Shown here: positions 18,913 to 28,993 of the stretch, in pieces
How the letters are laid out: each line of letters opens with the position of its first letter
Position numbering within the stretch: the first letter of the stretch is position 1
Assembly: GCF_025639885.1 (NCBI RefSeq)
Contig: NZ_CP106738.1
Location: 3,410,001-3,474,000 of the forward strand
DNA: 64,000 nucleotides
Reading direction: 5' to 3'
DNA from: Roseovarius pelagicus
GTDB lineage: Bacteria > Pseudomonadota > Alphaproteobacteria > Rhodobacterales > Rhodobacteraceae
Position numbers and translations under genes: made by a program
The notes under the pieces: model-generated
The model's database searches: none
Told to the model about the DNA's origin: nothing
The model's input: the letters and a program-made list of their open reading frames with translations, nothing else

Positions 18913-20206
18913 TCAGCGTTCCTGTTCCAGAATGGCCGATATGGCTATGAGCATCAGAACGGGAATGTTTTTGAGCAGTCCACCCAGCGGTAACAACCAC
19001 AATCCTGCACTGAGCCACGTAAAGATGACAGTGTAACCCAGCACCAGACCTGCCTGCAGAGCGGCTGTTAGGCGGGGGCGCCAACCTCTTAGTAACGCGA
19101 CGCCGAGGGCAATGTCCAAAATTCCGCCCATCCGCGCCATGGCGATGAGCAGGCCATCGCTTAGCGCGGTATCTGGCAGAAGTGGCAGAAATTCTGTTGC
19201 AGGCAGCGTGAGACCGATGACGCCTGAGGCAAGCCAGAGAAAGGCCAGCACCAAACGCAACAAGGGGCGCATCAGATAGAGCCGCGCATGCCACAGATCC
19301 TGTGTTCCCGCAGGGCGAGAGGTCAGGAATTGGTCAAACCCACGCATCGGGCCAGTTGCCGGGGTGATCGCATCGTTTGATCGTGCCAACACCCCGGATT
19401 GTAGCTGCGCCACTGCCGTCGCCGAAATAGGCCCCCAGCGCAGGGCATCGCCAACCCGCCCTATGCCACGGGCGACCCAGACGGGCAAAAACAATAACGA
19501 AACCGGACCCAGTCCCATCCAGCCGCGTAACCTGCGCAGTATCTCGGCTTGGCCAAGAGTTTGCGTTCCACCGATTTCATGCGCGCCTTCGGGCGGCGGA
19601 TGATCCAGCAAATGCACCACCGCGCGCGCGAGGTCGGCGGCGTGCAGTGGATTGAACTGCTGGTCGCCGGACCCGATGACAGGTGTGACGAAAGGTAATG
19701 CTGCCAGTGCGCGCATGAGTGAAGAACCGCCGTAGGATGTTTCGCCCAGCACCAGCCCGGCACGAAGAATCGTTATCCCATGCGCGGCTGCGACTATTTC
19801 TCCTGCGCGTCGGTGGCGGGCAAATCCAGTTTCGCTTTCGTCTATGCCAACCGCCGAAATCAGTATCCCACGCGCGTGCTGGGGCAGGGCTGCGTACACA
19901 GCTTCTGGCGCGGCGACATGAACTGCATGCGTGACCGTCTCGGTGGCATTCAGGACACCAGCGGCGTTGACGACATGGGTAACGCCTGTCAGCTTTTCCT
20001 GCCAAAAGCCGCGTTGCTGTGATGCCGCAGCGGTCAGATCCGCGCGCAGAGTTTCAGAATCCCATTCTGTCAAGAGCCACGGTGCGCCTTGCTGACGTCA
20101 ACACCTGCCAACCGGCTGTGCGCAGCTCATAGGCGAGATGTCGGCCGATGAAACCATCAGCACCAAGAATTAGTACGCGGCGTTGCTGGGGTGCGTGATC
20201 GGACAT
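18913..20206 (-). pseudogene. SDR/NAD-epimerase with C-terminal DoxX-like domain, frameshifted near codon 50
   Basis: Two adjacent frames make one family-like protein. Frame 1 (20206 down to 20054) encodes MSDHAPQQ and the Rossmann motif LGADGFIGRHLAYEL, then stops after DRMGF. Frame 2 continues with ETLRADL, an epimerase substrate domain (about 230 aa) and four DoxX-like membrane helices. Removing one T at 20056 joins them as DRMGFETLRADL and gives 430 aa; 1294 bp is one more than a multiple of 3. It is either a sequencing error or a real disruption. Downstream translation might restart at the TTG at 20073, but that product would lack the NAD motif. Confidence 0.88.
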
Positions 20207-20223
20207 GGGGCAGCCGCGCCCCC

Positions 20224-20856
20224 TTAACCTGTGCGTCTCAGCGCAGCGGTCATCACACCCATTGCGACCAGCGCGCCGCCGCCGGTGCGGGTTAGCCAGG
20301 TGATGACGCTCGGTCGGCGGATGGTCTGACGCAGGCGGTCCGCCAGCAGCGCGTAGGCGAATGCGTTGATTGCCGCGAGACCGACAAAAGTGCTGATTAG
20401 AATAACAAACTGCGGCAGTAGCGGTGCATTCAATGATACAAACTGCGGCACGAACGCGATAAAGAACGCGATGGATTTCGGATTGAGCGCCGTGACGGCT
20501 GACATATGCCAGAAGACGCCGCTGCCGGTGATGTCGCGCCCGGCTGTGCGTGCATCCAGCCCGGTAGAGGGCGCGCTGCGTAACAGTTTGATTCCGAGAT
20601 ATATCAGATAGAGCGCGCCTGCCCATTTGAGGGCGGTAAAGAGCGTGGCGGAGGCCAGAACCAATGCCCCCAATCCCAGCAGTGAAGCTGTCATCGCCAC
20701 CAGATCACCCAGCGCCACGCCTGCCGCACTCGCAACCGCCACACGGCGCCCTTGGCTCAGCGCGTAGCTGAGCACCAGCAACACGGTCGGTCCGGGTATC
20801 AGCAGCAGAGCGGTCGATGCCGCGACGAAAGCCAACCAGAGTTCAACAGGCATCAT
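20224..20856 (-). CDS. LysE/RhtB-family amino-acid exporter
   Basis: A 210-aa membrane protein with six predicted helices and the LysE signature PGPTVLLVLSYALSQGRR near the N-terminus. The family exports amino acids or related small solutes. It lies between mtnP (23 bp upstream) and the SDR-DoxX gene (18 bp downstream). A REP-like palindrome occupies the junction with mtnP. Specific substrate unknown. Confidence 0.92.
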   Translation of the reverse strand: MMPVELWLAFVAASTALLLIPGPTVLLVLSYALSQGRRVAVASAAGVALGDLVAMTASLLGLGALVLASATLFTALKWAGALYLIYLGIKLLRSAPSTGLDARTAGRDITGSGVFWHMSAVTALNPKSIAFFIAFVPQFVSLNAPLLPQFVILISTFVGLAAINAFAYALLADRLRQTIRRPSVITWLTRTGGGALVAMGVMTAALRRTG

Positions 20857-20866
20857 TCAAATCCTT

Positions 20867-20890
20867 CGTAGGCCGGGCTTCAGCCCGGCA
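20867..20890 (-). repeat. REP-like palindromic repeat, copy 2, overlapping the mtnP stop
   Basis: Identical over 24 bp to 5618-5641. The hairpin arms are 20872-20878 and 20883-20889, and the loop TTCA contains the TCA that is the reverse complement of the mtnP TGA stop (20880-20882). The last codons of mtnP are therefore part of the repeat. This suggests insertion that replaced or trimmed the original 3' end, or selection for a hairpin at the stop. Confidence 0.75.
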
Positions 20891-21767
20891 TTTTATTCAA
20901 GACACGTCCCGCCACCGCATCCAGCCGTGCCACCAGTTCCGGATCGCGGGAACCCGGCGCAGTCAGCACGGCAAAATCCAGTGCCCGGTCGCAGCCATGC
21001 GGACAGGGCGCGCGGTCTGTTCCCAACAGGGCAGGCAGGCGGCGCACCATGTTGCGACCCTTGTCCGCATTACCTGTCAGAGTGGCGATAATCTGGGTGA
21101 CATCCACTTCGCCGTGGTCGGGGTGCCAACTGTCATAATCGGTGATCATTGCCACGCTGGCATAACAAAGTTCCGCTTCGCGCGCGAGCTTGGCCTCGGG
21201 CATGCCGGTCATGCCGATGACGTCGCAGCCCCAGACCTCGCGGTAAAGGCGCGATTCGGCCAAGGTCGAGAATTGCGGCCCTTCCATCGCCAGATAGGTG
21301 CCACCGTCATGGACCGTTACGCCAGAGGCGCGTGCCGCATCCGCGCAGGCCGCCGATAGGCGCGGGCAGGTGGGATGCGCAACGCTGACATGCGCCACGC
21401 ATCCTGCGCCAAAGAATGATTTCTCGCGTGCAAAAGTGCGGTCGATATACTGATCGACGATGACGAAATCCCCCGGTGCCATCTCGTGCCGGAACGACCC
21501 GCAGGCGCTGACGCTGATCACATCCGTGACGCCCAGACGTTTGAGCGCGTCGATATTGGCGCTGTATGGGATGGTTGAGGGGCTATGAGTATGCCCGCGT
21601 CCATGACGCGGCAGGAATGCGATGGATACCCCCTCCAGCGTCCCGGTCAGAATTTGGTCCGAAGGTGCGCCCCAAGGGGTTTCGACTGTTTGCCATGCGG
21701 CGTCTTTTAATCCGTCAATCTCATACACGCCCGATCCGCCGATTACGCCGATCATTGTTTTGCTCAT
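20880..21767 (-). CDS. mtnP: S-methyl-5'-thioadenosine phosphorylase
   Basis: A 295-aa purine-nucleoside-phosphorylase-fold enzyme that splits methylthioadenosine into adenine and methylthioribose-1-phosphate. Seen: GVIGGSGVY at the N-terminus, LPRHGRGHTHSPSTIPYSAN, and the substrate strip YLAMEGPQFSTLAES with VIGMTGMPEAKLARE. The ATG at 21767 begins the family N-terminus; a TTG one codon earlier is less likely. The extreme C-terminus (NKMPG) is encoded inside a REP-like palindrome. It heads the run LysE, SDR-DoxX, DUF2269, apt. Confidence 0.95.
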   Translation of the reverse strand: MSKTMIGVIGGSGVYEIDGLKDAAWQTVETPWGAPSDQILTGTLEGVSIAFLPRHGRGHTHSPSTIPYSANIDALKRLGVTDVISVSACGSFRHEMAPGDFVIVDQYIDRTFAREKSFFGAGCVAHVSVAHPTCPRLSAACADAARASGVTVHDGGTYLAMEGPQFSTLAESRLYREVWGCDVIGMTGMPEAKLAREAELCYASVAMITDYDSWHPDHGEVDVTQIIATLTGNADKGRNMVRRLPALLGTDRAPCPHGCDRALDFAVLTAPGSRDPELVARLDAVAGRVLNKMPG

Positions 21768-22034
21768 CAATTAGGTTCCCTGCCGCCTGTATTGGTGCCA
21801 GAGTGTTGCGCGCTGACGCGGCGAAGAAAAGCAGGTTTTGGCATGCAACGCGAATATGTGAGCGGGCGGCTCGACCCGGCATTCGTTTCTGGCATGCGAT
21901 CAGTCACATAACTGGATGATCGTCAGAGTAACGCGGCGTTTGCAACCCTGCCTTTCGCGCAGGGCGCTGGCCAAACCTTCAGAGTGTCTGTAAGGGAGCG
22001 ACGCGCACACAGGACATCAAAGTCAGGACACTCC

Positions 22035-23672
22035 GTGAAACAAGCCATTCTGGCGGCCTTCGCCAGCCGTATCGATATGCCCGATCTCGCCGTCATGCAG
22101 GACGAGAAATTTAGCCTGACGCGGCTCCGGATCGAGTTGCTCTCGGGTTTGACGGTCGCGTTGGCGCTGGTTCCCGAGGCGGTGGCCTTTGCCTTTGTCG
22201 CCGGTGTCCACCCGCTGGTGGGGCTATACGCGGCATTTCTGGTCGGTTTAGTGACTGCGCTGATCGGCGGACGCCCCGGAATGATCTCGGGTGCTACGGG
22301 CGCGTTGGCGGTGGTCATGGTGGCTTTGGTGGCTCAGCACGGGGTCGAATATCTCTTTGCCACGGTCGTTCTAATGGGGCTTTTGCAGGTCATCGCGGGC
22401 GTATTGAGATGGGGGAAGTTTATCCGACTGGTGCCTCATCCCGTGATGTTGGGTTTCGTCAATGGTCTAGCCATCGTGATTTTTCTGGCGCAGATGGGCC
22501 AGTTCAAAGTGCCGGGCACGATGGTGAACACCGGACACGGTATGTCGGGGGGGGAATGGCTGAGTGGCTCTGCCCTTTGGACCATGCTGGGCCTCGTGGC
22601 GCTGACGATGGCGATTATCTGGCTCATGCCGCGCATCACGCGTGTGATTCCAGCGCCTTTGGCCGGGATCGGTGTTGTCGCGGGCCTCGTGATTGCCTTC
22701 GGTCTGGAGGTGCCACGCGTGGGTGATCTGGCGTCCATTCAAGGTGGCTTTCCCAGTTTTCATATCCCGGTTGTGCCGCTGACACTTGAAACGTTCGAGA
22801 TCATCCTGCCCTATGCAGTGATCCTCGCCGCAATTGGTCTTATCGAAAGCCTTCTCACCCTTAACCTCGTTGGGGAAATGACGGGCAAGCGTGGCGGTGC
22901 CAGTCAGGAATGTATCGCACAGGGATTGGCCAATACGTTGACCGGGTTTTTTGGCGGCATGGGCGGTTGCGCGATGATCGGTCAGTCTATGATCAACGTA
23001 AAATCCGGCGGGCGCACCCGTATCGCAGGTGTCGCGGCGGCTCTTTTCCTGCTGATCTTTATCTTGTTCGCAGCCCCTGCCATCGAACAAATCCCGCTTG
23101 CTGCGTTGGTCGGTGTGATGTTCATGGTGGTGATCGGAACGTTCGCATGGAACTCGTTGACTATCCTGCGCAAGGTTCCGCTGACCGATGCGTTGGTGAT
23201 CCTGCTCGTCACTGCGGTGACGGTAAAATACGATCTGGCCATCGCTGTCGTCGTGGGCGTGATCGTCTCCGCGCTGGCCTATGCGTGGAACAATGCAACA
23301 CGGATTCATGCAGTTGCGCGCGCGTCTCATACTGAGGAGGGTGCCAAGGTTTACGAGATTCAGGGACCGCTGTTTTTCGGCTCTGCCGCTGGATTTGCTG
23401 AAATCTTTGATATTGAAGGTGATCCGGAACTCGTGATTATTGATTTCGCCGCAAGTCGCGTCGTGGATCAATCTGCCCTGCAGGCAATCGAGACGCTAGC
23501 GACGAAGTATGAAGCAACCGGTAAGCGTATCCAATTGCGCCACCTGAGCCGTGACTGCCACCGTCTGTTGACCAAGGCAGGCCACCTGATGATCGACAGC
23601 GACGATGATCCCGACTACGCCGTTGCGGTAGATTACGGCGTGCGTACAGGGATTTTGGGCGCGGGTCACTAA
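22035..23672 (+). CDS. SulP-family anion permease with STAS domain
   Basis: A 545-aa transporter. The N-terminal part is the SulP transmembrane domain with [38 protein letters not shown] and [19 protein letters not shown] motifs. A C-terminal cytoplasmic STAS domain (about 440-530) contains [20 protein letters not shown]. Members carry sulfate, bicarbonate or dicarboxylates. The GTG at 22035 has AGGA 6 bp upstream and begins VKQAILAAF; an ATG at 21984 lacks a site. No cysteine or carbonic-anhydrase genes are adjacent, so the ion is undetermined. Confidence 0.92.
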   Translation: MKQAILAAFASRIDMPDLAVMQDEKFSLTRLRIELLSGLTVALALVPEAVAFAFVAGVHPLVGLYAAFLVGLVTALIGGRPGMISGATGALAVVMVALVAQHGVEYLFATVVLMGLLQVIAGVLRWGKFIRLVPHPVMLGFVNGLAIVIFLAQMGQFKVPGTMVNTGHGMSGGEWLSGSALWTMLGLVALTMAIIWLMPRITRVIPAPLAGIGVVAGLVIAFGLEVPRVGDLASIQGGFPSFHIPVVPLTLETFEIILPYAVILAAIGLIESLLTLNLVGEMTGKRGGASQECIAQGLANTLTGFFGGMGGCAMIGQSMINVKSGGRTRIAGVAAALFLLIFILFAAPAIEQIPLAALVGVMFMVVIGTFAWNSLTILRKVPLTDALVILLVTAVTVKYDLAIAVVVGVIVSALAYAWNNATRIHAVARASHTEEGAKVYEIQGPLFFGSAAGFAEIFDIEGDPELVIIDFAASRVVDQSALQAIETLATKYEATGKRIQLRHLSRDCHRLLTKAGHLMIDSDDDPDYAVAVDYGVRTGILGAGH

Positions 23673-23695
23673 CTGGGGCAGGAAGGCGTGCGGGG

Positions 23696-24616
23696 ATGAT
23701 GGTATTCTTGGTGATCCTCGCCGGATTGATGCCGTCATTTCTGCTGGTTGGCCTTGGTGGGCTGGTGCGTGAACGCCTGTCAGCGAACGCCTGGCAAGGG
23801 CTTGACCGGCTTAATTTCGAAATCCTGTTCCCCGCGCTCTTGTTTGTCGCGGCCTCTAGCCGCCCGATTGAACTGTCTGCGGTAGCCACTATTGCCCCGG
23901 CTGTTTGGGCGCTGCTGACCTGCGGGTTGATCGCGGGCTATTTTGCCCGCCGGTTCGGGCCGGAGAGATTTCTCGACTTTGCCGGTGCATGGCAAACTGC
24001 GTGGCGGTTCAATTCGGCTGTCGGCATTGTTGCGGCGGGCGCACTTAGCGGAGGCGACCCGGCATTGATGGCGGTGGCGATCGGTATGGCGGTGCCGTTG
24101 GCCAATGTGTTCGCGGTGTCGGCCCTGTCGCGTGGCGGCGCGCTGGGCCCGATGGCGACGCTGCGCAAGGTTGCTCTGAACCCGTTCCTGCTGGCCTCGC
24201 TCAGCGGTGTGCTGCTGGGCCTGTCGGGCTACCGGCTGCCCGGTCCGGTATTGGCGCCGCTGTCGTTGCTCGCGGATGCAGCCATTCCCATTGCGCTGAT
24301 TTCGGTCGGCGCGACGATGAACTGGGGTGCCTTGGCACGGTTGAACCGATTCAATGGTACACTTTGCGGGGTGAAGTTATTGCTGTTGCCCACGCTTGTG
24401 ACAGTCACCGCTCTGGCGTTGGGGGCAAGTGGTTCTTATGTGGCGGTATTGCTGGTGTTCGCTGCACTGCCGACGGCGTCGGCCGCGCATGTACTGGCTG
24501 CCGGATTTGGGGCGGATCGGGAACTGTCTGCCACGCTGGTCGCGCAATCGACGTTGCTGAGTGCATTGACGCTGCCGATCTGGGTGACGTTCGCGCAGGT
24601 GTTCTTTTTAAGCTGA
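23696..24616 (+). CDS. AEC-family transporter (auxin-efflux-carrier type)
   Basis: A 306-aa polytopic protein with about ten hydrophobic helices in two inverted halves. It opens VFLVILAGLMPSFLLVGLGG and includes the polar LNFEILFPALLFVAASS break between helices 1 and 2, as in AEC carriers for malonate, malate or other organic acids. The start lies 23 bp after the SulP stop, so the two may share a transcript. The flavin reductase gene is convergent, 14 bp away. Confidence 0.9.
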   Translation: MMVFLVILAGLMPSFLLVGLGGLVRERLSANAWQGLDRLNFEILFPALLFVAASSRPIELSAVATIAPAVWALLTCGLIAGYFARRFGPERFLDFAGAWQTAWRFNSAVGIVAAGALSGGDPALMAVAIGMAVPLANVFAVSALSRGGALGPMATLRKVALNPFLLASLSGVLLGLSGYRLPGPVLAPLSLLADAAIPIALISVGATMNWGALARLNRFNGTLCGVKLLLLPTLVTVTALALGASGSYVAVLLVFAALPTASAAHVLAAGFGADRELSATLVAQSTLLSALTLPIWVTFAQVFFLS

Positions 24617-24630
24617 GAACCCTATGCCAT

Positions 24631-25215
24631 CTAGTCGTCGGGCCGCTCTAGGGTGAAGACATTCTCGACCACAGCATAATCACGATACCCCAGCCGCGAG
24701 AGGGGCTGAAATGTGGTCACGTCGAACAGCCCGTTTACCAAACAATCATCCCGGATATGCACGCCAGTGACTTCGCCAAAAATGGCGTAGTTATCCTGCC
24801 CGCCCAACTCAAGAATATGGGTCATTCGGCATTCCATCGAGGCAGGTACGCCCGCGATGCGTGGGCAATTGATGGTTGTGCAATCCGCAACCTCTAGGCC
24901 CGCATGCACAAATTCGTCCACATCGCGCGGGACAGTTGCAGATGATGCGTTCATAGGGTGCCGCATATCCTGTGCCACGACATTGGTGCAGAAGACCCCT
25001 GTTTCGCGGATGTTGTGCACCGAATCCTTGTTGCCGCTGGATGCAAACATGACCTGCGGCGGCACATAGGCCACTGCGTTGAAAAATGAATAAGGCGCGA
25101 CATTGCGAACCCCATCCGCGCCAATCGTGGAAATCCAACCGATCGGGCGGGGCGATACGATGGCATTGAACGGGCTGTGCGGCAGCCCATGCCCGTTTTT
25201 CGGCTCGTAGAACAT
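24631..25215 (-). CDS. Flavin reductase family protein (FMN-binding split barrel)
   Basis: A 194-aa protein with a split-barrel flavin-binding fold. Visible are GLPHSPFNAIVSPRPIGWIS near the N-terminus, the FMN contact region VAPYSFFNAVAYVPPQVMF, and NIRETGVFCTNVV. Such proteins reduce FMN with NAD(P)H, or act as flavin oxidoreductases or cofactor-binding proteins. No monooxygenase gene is nearby. It is divergent from the GNAT gene with an 92-bp gap. Confidence 0.9.
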   Translation of the reverse strand: MFYEPKNGHGLPHSPFNAIVSPRPIGWISTIGADGVRNVAPYSFFNAVAYVPPQVMFASSGNKDSVHNIRETGVFCTNVVAQDMRHPMNASSATVPRDVDEFVHAGLEVADCTTINCPRIAGVPASMECRMTHILELGGQDNYAIFGEVTGVHIRDDCLVNGLFDVTTFQPLSRLGYRDYAVVENVFTLERPDD

Positions 25216-25307
25216 CTGGCCTCGGCGGATGGTTGATCTGGGTTTGTGCCAGACCTAACGCCGTGCTAGGCGCTTTGCCACCCGTATTTTGACCAAGGAT
25301 GCCCTGC

Positions 25308-25796
25308 GTGCTGGAGTTGCGCCCGGAAACACAAGACGACTGGTGGGAGGTCGAGGCACTCTATGATCTGTGCTTTGCACCCGGACGCGAGGCGCTGTCG
25401 TCCTACCGACTGCGTGATGGGATTGCCCCCGTTGCGGGTCTCAGCCTTGTGGCGCGCGATGCGGGGGGCATTCTGGGCGGTGCGATCCGCTACTGGCCGG
25501 TGCGTATTGGCGAATATGACGCACTTTTGCTGGGACCGGTCGCCGTGCACCCGACGCGGCAGGGCGAGGGACTGGGCGGGTATCTGATCCGGGGCAGTCT
25601 GGAGCGGGCGCGCGCGCAGGGATGGGAACGCACGATGCTGGTGGGCGATGCACCCTATTACAGCCGCTTTGGCTTTACACGTCTCGATACGGTCGAGATG
25701 CCACCGCCGACCAATCCCGAGCGGGTTCTCGGCATCTCGCTGGTTCCCGGCGCATGGGATGGGATCGTGGGGAAAGTGACCCGCGCTGCGCCTTGA
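25308..25796 (+). CDS. GNAT-family N-acetyltransferase
   Basis: A 162-aa GNAT protein. The acetyl-CoA pyrophosphate loop is in LGPVAVHPTRQGEGLGGYLI (Q/R-x-x-G-x-G/A), followed by YYSRFGFTRL, a form common in the YhbS-like branch. AAGGA at 25295-25299 fits the GTG at 25308 at normal spacing better than the ATG at 25299, which lies on that site. Substrate unknown. Confidence 0.88.
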   Translation: MLELRPETQDDWWEVEALYDLCFAPGREALSSYRLRDGIAPVAGLSLVARDAGGILGGAIRYWPVRIGEYDALLLGPVAVHPTRQGEGLGGYLIRGSLERARAQGWERTMLVGDAPYYSRFGFTRLDTVEMPPPTNPERVLGISLVPGAWDGIVGKVTRAAP

Positions 25797-25833
25797 CCTT
25801 GAATTTTTTGCTAAACAGTCCGATCTTTAGGGG

Positions 25834-26604
25834 ATGATGGATTTGCTTGACCCCCCGATAGACAATGATGCCGTCGACGCAAGGCTGACGGAATTGGCGC
25901 GCAGGCATGCGCAGGCGGGCAATTTTGGTATTCAGGTTCTGAATGTCGTTGGCAGTCAGGCCGAAAAGCTGCTGGATCGTTTGCCCTCTGATATGCGCAA
26001 CAGACTGGGTGACGGCACCGAACAGGCATTGCGTCTGGCGATGCAGGCGGCGCACGGCTCGCGTAGTGTGCTGGGTGGTCAACCGGGCTGGCTGAACCGT
26101 GCGGTAACAACGGCGATGGGGGCCGCCGGTGGTTTGGGCGGATTGCCGAGCGCCATGGCCGAATTGCCGATCACCACCACGATTCTGCTGCGCGCGATTC
26201 AGGATGTGGCGACTGAGCATGGTTTTGACCCCGATGAAGAAGGCGTGCGTTTCGACTGTATTCAGGTCTTTGCCGCTGCCGGGCCGCTTGATCATGCGGA
26301 TGGCTCTGATCTGGCGTTTCTCAGCACGCGGGTCGCGGTGACTGGCAAGACGATGCAGGCGCTAATCGCCCGCGTTGCGCCACGTCTCAGCACCGTGTTG
26401 GGGCAAAAGCTGGCGGCGCAAATGGTGCCGGTACTGGGCGCGGCTGCTGGGGCCGCGACGAACTACGCCTATACCAGCTACTACCAGCAGATGGCGCATG
26501 TACATTTTGGATTGCGCCGGTTGGCGATCGAGTCTGATCGCGATCATGCGGACCTGATCGAAGATTTTCGCGCACGGGTCAAAGCGCCGGTGAAACGGAG
26601 CTAA
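25834..26604 (+). CDS. EcsC family protein
   Basis: A 256-aa protein with the EcsC-domain features: an amphipathic helical N-terminal half, a glycine-rich hydrophobic segment (TTAMGAAGGLGGLPSAMAEL) around residues 90-110, and a second hydrophobic block (GQKLAAQMVPVLGAAAGAAT). The family is linked loosely to membrane/secretion processes in Gram-positives; here its role is unknown. It begins 37 bp after the GNAT gene on the same strand. It ends convergent with ptsP. Confidence 0.87.
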   Translation: MMDLLDPPIDNDAVDARLTELARRHAQAGNFGIQVLNVVGSQAEKLLDRLPSDMRNRLGDGTEQALRLAMQAAHGSRSVLGGQPGWLNRAVTTAMGAAGGLGGLPSAMAELPITTTILLRAIQDVATEHGFDPDEEGVRFDCIQVFAAAGPLDHADGSDLAFLSTRVAVTGKTMQALIARVAPRLSTVLGQKLAAQMVPVLGAAAGAATNYAYTSYYQQMAHVHFGLRRLAIESDRDHADLIEDFRARVKAPVKRS

Positions 26605-26656
26605 GCCAGAGGGGCTGGCGGAGATGCCGTCGGCGTTGGTTAGGCAGGTTTAGCGC

Positions 26657-28901
26657 CTAAAACTTTTCGCGCAGGTAATCCATGACCGCAGGGCGAACCG
26701 ATTGGTCTCCGCGCACGCCTGCTTCCTCTATGATGCTTTTCAGTTCTCCCAGATCCGTGCGGCGCAGGATTGATTTGACCGGCCCTATGGAGGCCGGGCG
26801 CATCGAGAGATTGCGCAGCCCGATAGCTGCAAGACAGGCGGCCTCGACTGGTCGACCGGCATCCTCGCCACAAAAACTGAGCGGCGTGTTCGTACGGGTA
26901 CAGCGTTCGACGATGCCCTGCAGGAACGTCAGAAAGCTGACATTGAGTGTGTCATAGCGCCGCCGCACGCGCTCGTTCTCGCGGTCGGCAGCAAAAAAGA
27001 ACTGTTTGAGGTCGTTGCCCCCGATCGAGAGAAAATCGACGTCATGGTAAAAACTATCTGGCGCAAACGCGAGGCTGGGTGTTTCTAACATCGCGCCGAT
27101 TTCAAGTGTGCTGGGTAACGGATGACCAAGAATGCGCTCGCGCTCCATTGCTTTGTCCATCTCCGCGCGACCGGCAGAGAATTCGTCCCGCTGGGCGACG
27201 AACGGAAACATGATGCTCAATGGGCGGCCGTTGGCCCCACGGATGAGCGCCTGAAGCTGCATGCGCATCACCCCCGGTTTGTCGAGACCAACACGGATCG
27301 CCCGCCAGCCCATCGCCGGGTTCGGTTCGTCCGTGGGTTTCATGTAAGGCAGCACCTTGTCCGAGCCGATGTCTAGGGTGCGAAATATGACGCGCTTGCC
27401 ATGCGCGGCGTCCATGACCCGCGCATATAGCTCGCTCAGTTCTGACCGGCGCGGCATCTGGCTGCGCACCAGAAACTGTAACTCGGTCCGAAACAGGCCG
27501 ACGCCATCGGCGCCCTGACCCTTCAAGGCTGGGTAGATCAGCCATCAGCCCGGCATTCATCGTCAGCGCAATGGTTTGTCCGCAGAGTGTCTTGGCTGGT
27601 TTGTTTCTGATTGAGGCATAGCGTTCCTGTGCCTTGGCCTGCATTGCCATCTTGTCACGGAAGGCCGCAACAACACTGTCATCGGGGCGCAGATGTGCGA
27701 TGCCCTGATCGCCGTCCACCAGAATCGGATCACCATTGAGCGCCTCGGTGGTGATGCGTGCAGCATGGATTACCAACGGGATCGCCAAGGCACGCGCGAC
27801 GATGGTGGCATGAGAGCCGACCGCGCCTTCCTCCAGCACGATCCCCTTGAGTGAACGACCGTAATCCAGCAACTCGGCCGGCCCGATGTTGCGTGCGATC
27901 AGGATCGGGTCCGGGGGCATTTCGGCGCCGGTTTCGCCGCCTTGCCCAGTCAGAATGCGCAGCAGACGGTTGCTGAGGTCATCGAGGTCGTGCAGCCGGT
28001 CACGCAGGTAGGCATCGGCAACTTGGGTCATGCGGGCGCGGGCGGTCGACTGCTCCTTTTCCACGGCGGCTTCGGCGGAAAGGCCGCGACCGATATCCTC
28101 TTCCATCCGGCGCATCCAGCCTTTGGAGTTGGCGAACATGCGATACGCTTCCAGCACCTCTAGCTGTTCCTTGTCGCCGCTGCGCGCAAAGCTAAGCATG
28201 CGATCCACGCCGACGCGCAATTCTTCGACGGCCTCATTAAGGCGCTCCAGTTCGCGCGCGGGGTCCTCAGCGATCAGGTTCGTTACGACCACACGCGGCT
28301 CGTGCAGCCAAACATGACCGCGCGCAGCGCCCTCCTGCGCCGTCGCGCCGCGAAAAAGCACTGCCTGTTGATGCCGTGCTGACATTGCGGCACCTTCGCC
28401 GACAAACGCGCCGAGTTCGGCCATTTCGGCCAGCACCATGGCCACGACTTCGACGGCATAGACTTCTTCATCGGAAAAGGTGCGAGAGTCCTTCGACTGC
28501 ACGACCAGAACACCCAGCTTTTCGCCCAGCCGCTGCACTGGCACACCCATGAATGATGAATATGCCTCTTCGCCGGTCTCTGGCATGTAGCGGAACCCGC
28601 GGGTCGAGGGCGCATCATCGGTGTTGATCACAGATCCGGTGCGTGCGACGCGGCCTACCAGACCTTCGCCCATACGCATGCGGGTCTGGTGGACGGATTC
28701 GGGATTCAGACCCTCTGTTGCGCACAGTTCCAGAGTGTCCTCATCCCGAAACAGGTAGATCGAGCATACTTCGATGCGCATCTCTTCGGCGATCAGACGG
28801 GTGATCTGGTCAAGCCGGGTTTGCCCGGCTGCATCCTCGGCCATGACGGCGCGCAATCGGCCCAGCATCTGCCGGCTATCTGTCTGGAACGACTCGCTCA
28901 T
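26657..28901 (-). pseudogene. ptsP: Phosphoenolpyruvate-protein phosphotransferase EI-Ntr, frameshifted
   Basis: Frame 1 (28901 to about 27515) carries an N-terminal GAF domain, the PEP-utiliser helical domain and the swivelling His domain with the phospho-His in VGSHATIVARALAIP. After DLPSLEGSG it turns into non-homologous sequence. Frame 2 continues exactly there with ADGVGLFRTEL and encodes the PEP-binding barrel (GRPLSIMFPFV, ETPSLAF, GNDLKQF). Loss of one G in the GGG at 27513-27515 restores SGADGVGLFRTEL and a 747-aa protein, the usual PtsP length. EI-Ntr starts the nitrogen-PTS phosphorelay. It may be a sequencing error or a real loss. Confidence 0.9.
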
Positions 28902-28993
28902 ATAGCCCGCACCCCCCGGATGCGCCCCCTCGGGCAGGTTGCCTGCGTGGTTCAAACCAGCCTGCCATTAACCCTGCACAATGCGCAGAGGTG

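Noticed and set aside
22467..23471. 334-codon minus-strand frame across the SulP gene
   Set aside because: Composition is biased and there is no start signal; the plus strand encodes a clear SulP permease.
27102..27512. C-terminal tail of the longer ptsP frame
   Set aside because: After the predicted indel the frame is out of phase and encodes no PTS domain; the true continuation is in the next frame.
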